A stretch of DNA of 24,013 nucleotides from Prolixibacteraceae bacterium (GTDB lineage Bacteria > Bacteroidota > Bacteroidia > Bacteroidales > Prolixibacteraceae): assembly GCA_023228025.1 (NCBI GenBank), contig JALOCD010000064.1, positions 1 through 24,013 on the forward strand. The letters are read 5' to 3'. Position 1 is the first letter of the stretch; each line of letters opens with the position of its first letter. A program made the translations under genes and the position numbers. Below, piece after piece: positions 15,363 to 22,704 of the stretch. The notes beneath the pieces are model-generated. The model had not been told where the DNA came from and made no database searches. It worked only from the letters and a program-made list of their open reading frames with translations.

Positions 15363-15984
15363 TATAGGGCGTTTTTCCTTACTCAAATAGCTGCTTCTCC
15401 ATCAAAAGAGTTTTTTTGTCAGAATTATCCATTATTTGAATCCTAACTTTACGGTTGGACATGAATTGCTCAAAATCTATATTCTTTTTCAATCGGTGGA
15501 AATCTTCATTAACAAGGTGGAAACATTCCTCAATTTTTTTTGAAGTAATATCTTTTTCTTCAAACCAGAATAACTGATTCTGAATGTTCAGAGTTTCATC
15601 ATCCTCCTTGTTTATTATAAGGTTTTCATAGTTCCAGTTTCCTCCGGTTTCAATTGTTTGAATTCCATTTTTAATTTCATTATCGTCATTTAAGCCTAAA
15701 TAAATCTTATCTATTCTTTTAAATTGTGAAAGGCCAAATCCTAGACCACCAATCATAAATACAATTACTGAGATTAATAATTTGGAAATCGACATATTTC
15801 CAAATTCAAAATGAGAACTTAGTAGAAAAGTACCAATTGCAACAGGCAATCCCCAATAAATAGACCCATGTAAAAAAACATATAACCATTTCTTTTCTCT
15901 TTGTTTTTCCCAAAGTCGATAAAAGTTCTGACCTTTTTTGTTCAATTCTTTCATTTTAGTATGTTTTAATTAAAATGCCCTATA
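15363..15984. mobile_element. Cassette-like unit bounded by inverted TATAGGGC ends
   Basis: TATAGGGCGTTTT (15363-15375) and AAAATGCCCTATA (15972-15984) are inverted copies with one mismatch. They bracket a single AT-rich gene very tightly: 3 bp beyond its stop, and 6 bp from the gldH stop on the other side. On the minus strand, GCCCTATATC and GGTATAGTGC form a further small hairpin at the left boundary. No integrase or transposase is nearby; mobility is inference. Confidence 0.4.
15379..15954 (-). CDS. Orphan two-helix membrane protein, unknown function
   Basis: 191 residues with no recognised family. The basic N-terminus (FYRLWEKQREKKW) is followed by two hydrophobic segments at about 24-46 and 56-77, then a charged cytoplasmic-type C-terminal domain of about 110 residues, with EEKDITSKKIEECFHLVNEDFHR as its clearest helix. 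Base composition is visibly more AT-rich than the flanking gldH and trmB, and codons favour A/T endings, which suggests recent acquisition. It interrupts the gldH-trmB side of the cluster and sits inside the TATAGGGC-bounded unit. Confidence 0.65.
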   Translation of the reverse strand: MKELNKKGQNFYRLWEKQREKKWLYVFLHGSIYWGLPVAIGTFLLSSHFEFGNMSISKLLISVIVFMIGGLGFGLSQFKRIDKIYLGLNDDNEIKNGIQTIETGGNWNYENLIINKEDDETLNIQNQLFWFEEKDITSKKIEECFHLVNEDFHRLKKNIDFEQFMSNRKVRIQIMDNSDKKTLLMEKQLFE

Positions 15985-15989
15985 ACTCT

Positions 15990-16484
15990 TTAATTGGCTC
16001 GATCAAGGGTAATGCCAAAATCCCTGATCCCTCTTAAAACGCCGTCTTCAGTGCGCATGCCTTGCCGCACCTCAAAACGGTAATAGCCAGCCGTAGGGAA
16101 GATGGTGGTTTGTTTGTAGGGATATTTCATGTCGTAGATGTCGCCTAGGCCATGCCCCAGCCATTTCCCGTCGGGATTAGCCAGGGAGAGTTCGATGGTA
16201 TCGTTGAGTACCTTACCTTTCGGAGGGGTAATCTTGACAAACAACCAGAGATTGCTAAAACCATACCTGCCATCGTTTCTGACATTGAGATAAAGGTTGT
16301 AAATCTTGGACGAGTCAGGAACCGTCATGTCGAATCTCAGAATGGAATCCTGGTGCCATTTGGATCCTCCCAGGGTTTTGTAATCGCTGAAAACAATCTT
16401 TCTGTTGCAGGAGAAAATCACAACTGCAACAAGAGAGAAAAGCAGAACAGCCTTACTCGTTTGGAGTATCTTGCGAAGTCTCAT
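15990..16484 (-). CDS. gldH: Gliding motility lipoprotein GldH
   Basis: 164 residues with a lipoprotein signal peptide (lipobox FS-C26). The conserved body is clear: FSDYKTLGGSKWHQDSILRF, YNLYLNVRNDGRYGFSNLWLF, NPDGKWLGHGLGDIYDM and FPTAGYYRFEVRQGMR. GldH is needed for gliding in Flavobacterium and is conserved in many non-gliding Bacteroidota; its exact role is unresolved. Its start lies inside the 3' end of ricT (32-bp overlap, different frame), so the two are translationally linked. Confidence 0.92.
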   Translation of the reverse strand: MRLRKILQTSKAVLLFSLVAVVIFSCNRKIVFSDYKTLGGSKWHQDSILRFDMTVPDSSKIYNLYLNVRNDGRYGFSNLWLFVKITPPKGKVLNDTIELSLANPDGKWLGHGLGDIYDMKYPYKQTTIFPTAGYYRFEVRQGMRTEDGVLRGIRDFGITLDRAN

Positions 16485-17619
16485 GGTCTGGATTGGAACT
16501 GTTTTTACGTGTCAGTATTGGTTTGTGACGCTTCTTTCTCCTTAGTTTGTTCGCACCCTGGTCGAACCTGTCGAGCGACTCCTGCCCTGTCGAATTCTGG
16601 TAAGTTGGAACTGCGTCATCCGGTATCTCAATGATATCTCCGGTCAGATCAGGTATGCGTTTGCCACTTTTGTTCAATCGTAGGATCTCTTTCACCTTCT
16701 CCACAGATACCCCGATGACACCACCACCCTGGTAGTTTTCCCTCACATACCAGAAAATTCCTTTAAAGATATCTGCCTTCAGGTAGTTGTAATTCCCCTT
16801 TTCGGTTTCGATCTGAACATTGTTGGGAGGGAAATCCAATTGCGCGTCGATGTAACAATCCAGTTCATAGTTCAAACAGCATTTGAGCTTACTGCACTGT
16901 CCGGCAAGTTTTTGCGGATTTAGCGAGATCTCTTGGTACCGGGCTGCGTTGGTCGTAACCGACACAAAATTAGATATCCAGGAGCTGCAGCACAATTCGC
17001 GGCCACATGGACCAATCCCACCAATTCTTCCGGCTTCCTGACGGGCGCCAATCTGGCGCATCTCAATCCGTATCCGGAAGGTATCAGCATATACTTTGAT
17101 CAACTGACGAAAGTCTACACGCTCGTCTGCAATATAATAAAAAATAGCTTTGGTCTTATCCCCCTGGAATTCCACATCGCCGATTTTCATGTTCAGGCGA
17201 AGGTCCTCGGCAATTTTCCGGGCCTTCAACATGGTTTCGTGCTCCAATTGGATCGCCTCTTCCCATTTCTGGATGTCGACCGGTTTAGCCAAACGATAAA
17301 TTTTACGGAGTTCGCCATCCACGAAGGTGGGTTTATGCCTTTTCATCTGCTTCAGAACGAGGTCGCCGACGAGCGAAACAACGCCGATATCGTGACCAGG
17401 ACTGGCCTCAACAGCCACGATATCCCCAGGTTTCAGGGGCAGATCATTTACATTTTTGAAATAATCCTTGCGGGTATTTTTAAACCGGATTTCAATTATA
17501 TCGTTGGGATTGATGGTATTTGGGACATCAGAAAGCCAGTTGTATACATTCAGTTTGGCACAGCTGCGTGTTTGCGGCGAACCCGGGCATCCACGTGCCG
17601 TCTTTAATATAGAGTTCAT
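16453..17619 (-). CDS. ricT: RicT/YaaT-type PSP1 domain protein
   Basis: 388 residues. The PSP1 C-terminal domain shows GRIGGIGPCGRELCC, FVSVTTNAARYQ and NPQKLAGQCSKLKCCLNYE, with C205, C210, C211, C242, C247, C248 and C255. In Bacillus the RicT complex binds Fe-S clusters and controls RNase Y activity; whether this holds in Bacteroidota is not established. The N-terminus carries CAKLNVYNWLSDVP, typical of Bacteroidota versions, and the C-terminal 50 residues are a basic/polar tail. It overlaps gldH by 32 bp and lies 299 bp downstream of holB. Confidence 0.9.
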   Translation of the reverse strand: MNSILKTARGCPGSPQTRSCAKLNVYNWLSDVPNTINPNDIIEIRFKNTRKDYFKNVNDLPLKPGDIVAVEASPGHDIGVVSLVGDLVLKQMKRHKPTFVDGELRKIYRLAKPVDIQKWEEAIQLEHETMLKARKIAEDLRLNMKIGDVEFQGDKTKAIFYYIADERVDFRQLIKVYADTFRIRIEMRQIGARQEAGRIGGIGPCGRELCCSSWISNFVSVTTNAARYQEISLNPQKLAGQCSKLKCCLNYELDCYIDAQLDFPPNNVQIETEKGNYNYLKADIFKGIFWYVRENYQGGGVIGVSVEKVKEILRLNKSGKRIPDLTGDIIEIPDDAVPTYQNSTGQESLDRFDQGANKLRRKKRHKPILTRKNSSNPDHETSQDTPNE

Positions 17620-17918
17620 GAATTATCTAAGTTATCTAATTGATTGCCTGCACGATTCAAAAAGAACCGGCAAACAAGTATATATTGAATTTAATTGAAA
17701 ATTATTTTTACTACCTACAAAATCAAACCAAAACTAACTACCTAAATTTAAGCGCTTTAATCTACAGTTTCGTTCAATTCGTAATTTGTAATCCGTAATT
17801 TTTAATTTTCTTCTATCAGTACAAAAATAATGATTTTTAACAGAGCGAATCACATGGTCCGCTTCGAAAACGATCAAACCCCTAAATTAAGGAATTTGAT
17901 TGAAATGGCTACCGCGGA
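17620..17918. other. AT-rich intergenic region with an inverted ATTACGGATT-type repeat
   Basis: The region holds no gene. At 17778-17809 the minus strand reads AAAAATTACGGATTACAAAT plus flanking units, a rearranged copy of the repeat at 13155 and 23826. At 17729-17736 the minus strand has TAGTTTTG, which fits the TAnnTTTG -7 consensus about 110 bp before ricT, but no -33 element is visible, so it is only a weak promoter candidate. Confidence 0.4.
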
Positions 17919-19043
17919 TTAAAGCCTGATCAGCTTGGAAACTTTGATAGCCATATCGGTAAAAACGGACTTGGCATTTCCGTTGGATGCAATGTCCTTC
18001 AAAGATTTTTCGAACTCGGCAAAAAGGTGGATCACGTTCCGGTCGTGGATGAAAGGGGCAAATTTATTGGCAAATTTTTCCTCTTCATCTGTCATGGTAA
18101 CCAAAACCGGCTGCTTAAAATTCGACATGAAATTTTCGCGGGTAAAATCGGTGCAATATTTCAGAAAACTAAGCTGTCTGACCCTTCCAATGGAGGAAAT
18201 TTCGTCCGACCAGTTCAACAACTCCTGCAGATTACGGCCATATCCCGACCTCATCAAAGAGGTATAAAGCCCATAATTGTATCTCCTGACTTCATCTTCG
18301 CGCAACATCTCTTCGGCCAGGATATAATTTCCATTGGACATGCGGGCCACAACTGCAGGATTGTTTTCTCCCAAATCGGGATGATTGGCCAGAGCCTGAG
18401 CAAGGTCCTGCTCGTCAATTCTCGGAATTCGAATGGTCTGACAACGCGACCGGATGGTACTGATCAGGCGCTGTTCTTCCTCTGTTACCAGGATAAACAG
18501 GGTATTTGCAGGTGGCTCCTCCAGAACTTTCAGGATTTTATTGGCACATGTCAGGTGCATAGTTTCGGGAAGCCAGATCAGCGATACTTTGTAATCCGCT
18601 TCATAGGATTTCCTGTTCAGCTTTTGGATGATTTCCGCGGCTTCATCCACATAGATCATCCCCTGTTTGTTCTCTTCCGCAATTATTTGGTTCCACCTTT
18701 CGTAAACCGGATATGGATTGGCCAAGAAATAGCTTCTCCACTTGGCAAGGTAGTCGCTGCTGGTGGGTTTGGAGATCGCGGATGTTTTGACGACGGGAAT
18801 GGTAAAATGCAGATCCGGATGAATCAACTTCTTGAATTTCAAGCACGAACTGCAAACACCACAGGAGTCGTTCCCGGTCTTGTTGTGGCAGTTCAGGTAC
18901 TGTGCAAAAGCCAGGGCCATGCCAAGCTTCCCATTCCCGGGAGGCCCAACCAGCAGCAAGGCATGGGGAACGCGTTGCTCCTTTGCCAACTGAATTAACA
19001 GTTCCTTTGTAGGACGCTGGCCAATGACATCTTTAAATTGCAT
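17919..19043 (-). CDS. holB: DNA polymerase III delta' subunit (clamp loader)
   Basis: 374 residues. Walker A GPPGNGKL (33-40) is followed by a four-Cys zinc site (C52, C61, C64, C67; CGVCSSCLKF). YVDEAAEIIQKLNRKSYEADYK replaces the classical Walker B region. EEPPANTLFILVT, then STIRSRCQTIRIP, is the family's SRC-motif region. The protein is part of the clamp loader that places the beta sliding clamp. The glycine-containing P-loop is intact here, whereas E. coli delta' has a degenerate one, so nucleotide binding is possible. It heads the minus-strand run and is divergent from pgk. Confidence 0.92.
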   Translation of the reverse strand: MQFKDVIGQRPTKELLIQLAKEQRVPHALLLVGPPGNGKLGMALAFAQYLNCHNKTGNDSCGVCSSCLKFKKLIHPDLHFTIPVVKTSAISKPTSSDYLAKWRSYFLANPYPVYERWNQIIAEENKQGMIYVDEAAEIIQKLNRKSYEADYKVSLIWLPETMHLTCANKILKVLEEPPANTLFILVTEEEQRLISTIRSRCQTIRIPRIDEQDLAQALANHPDLGENNPAVVARMSNGNYILAEEMLREDEVRRYNYGLYTSLMRSGYGRNLQELLNWSDEISSIGRVRQLSFLKYCTDFTRENFMSNFKQPVLVTMTDEEEKFANKFAPFIHDRNVIHLFAEFEKSLKDIASNGNAKSVFTDMAIKVSKLIRL

Positions 19044-19063
19044 AGTACTTTTATCAAAATTCT

Positions 19064-19160
19064 AAGGTTCACGCAAAGAACGCAAAGGAAGACGCAAAGA
19101 GCCGCAAGTTTAACTTTGCGCCCTTTTGTAGTTTGTCTTTGCGTACTTTGCGTGAACCTT
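19064..19160. repeat. 97-bp palindromic GGTTCACGCAAAG element
   Basis: The left arm (19064-19087) starts AAGGTTCACGCAAAG and the right arm (19137-19160) is its reverse complement with one mismatch in 24. ACGCAAAG units recur inside. It lies in the 319-bp divergent gap between holB and pgk, 20 bp upstream of the holB start. The rest of the gap is AT-rich and holds no gene. Confidence 0.7.
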
Positions 19161-19325
19161 TTTTGTAAATTATTTACGGGCTTAATTGATAAGCTTACTT
19201 TACGCAATTCTAACCCGCCCCTCAAAAGTAAAAAAAAATGATCATCGGGTATCCGGACCACAAAAACTCCTGATGAATTAGTAATAAATTAACACACAAA
19301 GGAGGCTTATCCAACAGATATCCAC

Positions 19326-19333
19326 TATCTTTG
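19326..19333 (+). promoter_or_regulatory. Putative Bacteroidota -7 box for pgk
   Basis: TATCTTTG matches the TAnnTTTG -7 consensus and lies 30 bp before the pgk ATG. No TTTG-like -33 box is seen at the usual spacing, so confidence is moderate. Confidence 0.45.
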
Positions 19334-19362
19334 AGCTTCTTAAAAAATTTAATAACAACGAT

Positions 19363-20556
19363 ATGCAGACGATTGAAACTTATGACTTTTCAGGCAAAAA
19401 AGCCTTAATCAGAGTTGACTTCAATGTTCCGCTCAACGAACAATTCGAAATTACAGACGATACCCGCATGACTGCTGCCCTTCCAACCATAAATACTATT
19501 TTGGGTAAAGGTGGGGCCGTGATCATCATGTCCCACCTGGGTCGCCCAAAAAAGGGTCCTGAGGACAAATTTTCCATGAGACATCTTGTACCTCATCTCA
19601 GTAAATTACTGGGTGGTATGACTGTTAAAATGGCCCCGGACTGTATCGGCGAAGCAACCCAGGCAATGGCCTCTGCCCTTAAAGCCGGTGAAGTATTGGT
19701 TTTGGAGAACCTGCGCTTTCATCCTGAAGAGGAGGGTGGCGACGAAGAGTTTGCCCGTCAGATCTCTCTCCTGGGCGACTGCTGGGTCAATGACGCTTTC
19801 GGAACAGCACACAGGGCTCATGCCTCAACTGCGGTTATTGCAAAATTCTTCCCCAGCGACAAAATGTTTGGTCTGCTGGTAGCCAGTGAAGTAGAGAGTC
19901 TGGATAAAGTGCTCAAAGCGCCAAAGCGTCCTTTCACAGCCATCATGGGAGGTTCCAAAGTTTCTTCCAAAATTACCATCATCGAAAACCTTCTGAATTC
20001 TGTCGATCACCTGATCATTGGTGGCGGAATGACCTACACTTTCGTGAAGGCCCAGGGCGGGAAAATTGGTGGTTCCATATGTGAGGATGATTATGTAGAA
20101 CTTGCCAAGAGCCTGTTGCTGAAAGCCAAAGACAAAGGGGTGCAATTTCACTTCGCAGTTGATGTGGTCGAAGCGGATGCATTTGCCGAGACAGCCAACA
20201 CAAAAGTGGTTGCCTCCTATGCCATCGACGACAATTGGTCGGGATTGGATATTGGTCCTGAGACCATCAAAAACTTCAGCAAAGTAATCAGCGAGTCCAA
20301 TACAATTCTTTGGAATGGTCCGGTTGGCGTATTTGAAATGGACAAATTCGCTGTTGGTACAAGAGCCATCGGAGATGCCATCGTTAAGGCCACCGCCAAA
20401 GGGGCTTTCTCACTGGTAGGCGGAGGCGACTCTGTTGCGGCTGTAAACAAATTCGACATTGCCGACAAAGTTTCCTACATCTCAACTGCCGGCGGCGCCA
20501 TGCTCGAATATCTCGAAGGCCGTGTGCTTCCGGGAATCGCAGCAGTACAGGAATAG
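19363..20556 (+). CDS. pgk: Phosphoglycerate kinase
   Basis: 397 residues, full family length. It interconverts 1,3-bisphosphoglycerate plus ADP and 3-phosphoglycerate plus ATP in glycolysis/gluconeogenesis. Substrate motifs RVDFNVPL (17-24) and SHLGRP (57-62), and NDAFGTAHRAHAS (143-155), are intact. The nucleotide side shows GGGMTYTF, WNGPVGVFEM and GGGDSVAAV. The C-terminal STAGGAMLEYLEG is the usual hinge-region motif with Ala for Gly. The leader is AT-rich without a Shine-Dalgarno sequence, and a TATCTTTG box lies just upstream. It is a single gene, divergent from holB. Confidence 0.97.
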   Translation: MQTIETYDFSGKKALIRVDFNVPLNEQFEITDDTRMTAALPTINTILGKGGAVIIMSHLGRPKKGPEDKFSMRHLVPHLSKLLGGMTVKMAPDCIGEATQAMASALKAGEVLVLENLRFHPEEEGGDEEFARQISLLGDCWVNDAFGTAHRAHASTAVIAKFFPSDKMFGLLVASEVESLDKVLKAPKRPFTAIMGGSKVSSKITIIENLLNSVDHLIIGGGMTYTFVKAQGGKIGGSICEDDYVELAKSLLLKAKDKGVQFHFAVDVVEADAFAETANTKVVASYAIDDNWSGLDIGPETIKNFSKVISESNTILWNGPVGVFEMDKFAVGTRAIGDAIVKATAKGAFSLVGGGDSVAAVNKFDIADKVSYISTAGGAMLEYLEGRVLPGIAAVQE

Positions 20557-20573
20557 ATAATCAAAAAGCTAAC

Positions 20574-20595
20574 AGCCAATCACCAATGGCTTTTG
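20574..20595 (+). terminator. Weak candidate terminator after pgk
   Basis: AGCCA (20574-20578) pairs with TGGCT (20587-20591) around an 8-nt loop, followed by a short T-run. The stem is only 5 bp. Confidence 0.3.
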
Positions 20596-20642
20596 TTCAC
20601 ATAGATTTTCGGGTGCGGAGGATATCTGCACTCGATTTTTTT

Positions 20643-20650
20643 TAGATTTG
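20643..20650 (+). promoter_or_regulatory. Putative Bacteroidota -7 box for the lipid kinase gene
   Basis: TAGATTTG fits TAnnTTTG and ends 33 bp before the ATG, after an oligo-T run. No clear -33 box is visible. Confidence 0.45.
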
Positions 20651-20683
20651 TAGTCAGGTACTAACTACTCAACCAATAATCAG

Positions 20684-21664
20684 ATGCCGGAAAATAGCGG
20701 AATCGAATGGCAAGTCATTCTCAATCCTCATGCAGGCGGAGGGAAAGGGGCTGAAGACCGAAAGAAGATAGAGCAATTGCTAAAAAAATCTGGAATTTCC
20801 TTCACCCTTCATCTCTCGGAATATCCGCGCCATGCCATCGAAGTCGCCAAGGATCTTGTCTCAGGCGGAACTACTCATCTGTTGGTAGCCGGAGGCGACG
20901 GCACACTCAATGAGGTGGTAAACGGCATCTTTCTGGCCGAGGAGGAATCCCATCACGAGGTAACGATTGGGATGATCCCGGTAGGAACCGGCAACGACTG
21001 GACCAGGACCTTCGGAGTTCCTGACCAATACCAAAAAGCCATCGATATCATTCTTGAGGGAAGGTCTGTCAAACAGGATGTTGGGGAGATTACATGCCAT
21101 GTGGATGGGCAGACAAGCAAACGATATTTCGTCAACATTGCCGGATTTGGTTTCGACGCATTGGTGGCAAAAAACGCCAATGAGCTCAAATCCAAAGGGG
21201 TAAAAGGCATCAGGGTCTACATTCAAAGCCTGGGGTCGGGCTACTTCAATTTCAAAAGCAGGCAAACCAAATTCATCATCGATAGCGCCACCCTGGAAGT
21301 CAATCTTTTCACAGCCAGTATCGGATTGGGTAAATTCAATGGTGGAGGAATGATGCAGGTACCGGAAGCCAACCCGCTGCAAGGGCTTTTTCACATCACG
21401 ATAATCCGTAAAATAGGGATCTGGGGAATCCTCACCAACTTCAAGGGACTTTATTCCGGAAAATTCATCTCGGACAGACGAGTCTCAACACACACTGGAA
21501 AAACCATCGAAATCAGTTCCTCCACTCCCCTACCGGGAGAATCAGACGGCGAGAACTTGGGAAGTGGCACCTTCAAAATTGAGATGATGCCTCATCGGCT
21601 TCAAGTGATTTATGGGTCGGATAGGTTTTTGGGGAATCTTTCTAATGTTAAAGACTTGTCATAA
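20684..21664 (+). CDS. dagK: Diacylglycerol/lipid kinase family protein
   Basis: 326 residues, usual for the DagK/YegS/LCB5 family that phosphorylates diacylglycerol or related lipids at the membrane. NPHAGGGKG (14-22) and the catalytic GGDGTLNEV (70-78) are intact, as are PVGTGNDW (99-106) and GFGFDAL (154-160). The C-terminal domain is beta-rich with GGGMMQVPEANPLQG. Recycling diacylglycerol to phosphatidic acid is the known family role; the exact lipid cannot be read from sequence. The stop is 2 bp from the convergent dinD stop, leaving no room for an intergenic terminator. Confidence 0.9.
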   Translation: MPENSGIEWQVILNPHAGGGKGAEDRKKIEQLLKKSGISFTLHLSEYPRHAIEVAKDLVSGGTTHLLVAGGDGTLNEVVNGIFLAEEESHHEVTIGMIPVGTGNDWTRTFGVPDQYQKAIDIILEGRSVKQDVGEITCHVDGQTSKRYFVNIAGFGFDALVAKNANELKSKGVKGIRVYIQSLGSGYFNFKSRQTKFIIDSATLEVNLFTASIGLGKFNGGGMMQVPEANPLQGLFHITIIRKIGIWGILTNFKGLYSGKFISDRRVSTHTGKTIEISSSTPLPGESDGENLGSGTFKIEMMPHRLQVIYGSDRFLGNLSNVKDLS

Positions 21665-21666
21665 AT

Positions 21667-22521
21667 CTACTTCTTAATTCTCTTTGTTGTTTTTTTCAAG
21701 TTTTCTAAGATTCTTTTCTCTTCACTTTTTAGTCGCCGTTTAACTATACTCGTATCCTCCGAAGGAGGGAGCGACTCTGGATGCACTCCTCTATCAATCA
21801 ACATATTACGTACGGCCGAATTGTTCTCAACATGTTCATTTCCAATGGGATTTACCCCTTTTAAATCCTTTTCAATAACATTGTGACTAGTCAATTCAAC
21901 CGCAAAATCCTTGGCTTTAATGGTAAGGGTTGGCAAGAAATCAGCCAAAGGTTTTCTCTCATCTACGCCTAGTTTTCGTTTCATCTCCAAAGTAGTTAGT
22001 CCCCCAAATAGAGCCTTGTCACCTTGTGAACGTATAATAGCAAAGCCCTTCTCATCCACACCTCGTTCGTAAATGATTGTTGAAAAATTCTTCTCCGCTT
22101 GAGATAGTTTATCACGAGCTACGATTCTTTCCACATCCAGAAGCCGATGTTCAATGATCTCTTGCTTTCTTGTTTGAACGGCAAAATAAGTTTGAGCAAA
22201 GGCAATTTCGACCTTAGCAGCGTCCCCATTTTGTGCAATTAAATAGCAGGCATATCGTGTTAACGCCACGTCATCTATCTGACGCTGAGCACCTTTAGCC
22301 ATGTCGATCAATTTGTTGACGTCAACAAATTGATCGGTAATTTTCACTCCTGAATTCTTACAGGCATCCTTTGCCTTTTCGATTACTTTGAGAAAATTAC
22401 GCCATTCTGAATAACCCAAAATCTCCTGCACTTCCCTTGCACTCCAACATTCAATTCCCTCGTATTCGTAGGCGGCATTTTCGAATTGTTCAAACAATTG
22501 CTGGATTTGTTCTTTCTTCAT
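21667..22521 (-). CDS. dinD: DinD-like DNA-damage-inducible protein D
   Basis: 284 residues, full length for DinD. The N-terminal ECWSAREVQEILGYSEWRNFLKVIEKAK (24-51) is the Bro-N-like region shared with phage antirepressors. DQFVDVNKLIDMAKGAQRQIDDVALTRYACYLIAQNGD, then IAFAQTYFAVQTRKQE, is the DinD core. The C-terminal tail is Lys-rich. In E. coli, DinD is SOS-induced and inhibits RecA filaments; the role here is inferred. The gene class is patchily distributed and phage-related, so acquisition is likely. No LexA-type box is evident upstream. A perfect 32-bp palindrome lies within the core. Confidence 0.88.
   Translation of the reverse strand: MKKEQIQQLFEQFENAAYEYEGIECWSAREVQEILGYSEWRNFLKVIEKAKDACKNSGVKITDQFVDVNKLIDMAKGAQRQIDDVALTRYACYLIAQNGDAAKVEIAFAQTYFAVQTRKQEIIEHRLLDVERIVARDKLSQAEKNFSTIIYERGVDEKGFAIIRSQGDKALFGGLTTLEMKRKLGVDERKPLADFLPTLTIKAKDFAVELTSHNVIEKDLKGVNPIGNEHVENNSAVRNMLIDRGVHPESLPPSEDTSIVKRRLKSEEKRILENLKKTTKRIKK
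22305..22336. repeat. Perfect 32-bp palindrome within dinD
   Basis: CGATCAATTTGTTGAC is followed directly by its exact reverse complement, with no spacer. It spans codons of the conserved TDQFVDVNKLID stretch. Flanking bases do not extend the symmetry. Confidence 0.9.
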
Positions 22522-22639
22522 TTGGGATTTTTTAAGGCGTTAATACTTCGGATCTAAAATAAGTCGGCATTCGGATTATGACATTTCGTCCAATCAGATA
22601 AGCAGACCACAAAGAAACATCTCCTATAAGTTACCCAAA

Positions 22640-22658
22640 ATTTCTGACTTTCAGAAAT
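22640..22658 (-). terminator. Short hairpin downstream of the epimerase gene
   Basis: ATTTCTGA-CTT-TCAGAAAT is a perfect 8-bp inverted repeat; on the minus strand it is followed by a short T-run, 46 bp after the epimerase stop. It could be a weak terminator, or an operator for dinD, whose start is 118 bp further on. The rest of the 183-bp gap shows nothing. Confidence 0.4.
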
Positions 22659-22704
22659 GATCTGGAAGTTTATTTTGGAGAGATGGTATTTTGTTGCCAG
22701 AGAA

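Noticed and set aside
15363..15984. Classical integron gene cassette
   Set aside because: No GTTRRRY/RYYYAAC core pair could be recognised and no integrase is in the window, so only a cassette-like label is used.
18027..18998. 323-residue plus-strand open frame
   Set aside because: Fully antisense to holB, whose motifs are unambiguous; no coherent protein features.
19298..19304. Perfect Shine-Dalgarno AAGGAGG upstream of pgk
   Set aside because: It lies about 58 bp before the ATG and upstream of the putative -7 box, and no start codon follows at normal spacing.
22305..22336. LexA or SOS operator for dinD
   Set aside because: It lies within the coding region about 200 bp after the start and does not match a known LexA box; kept only as an unexplained palindrome.
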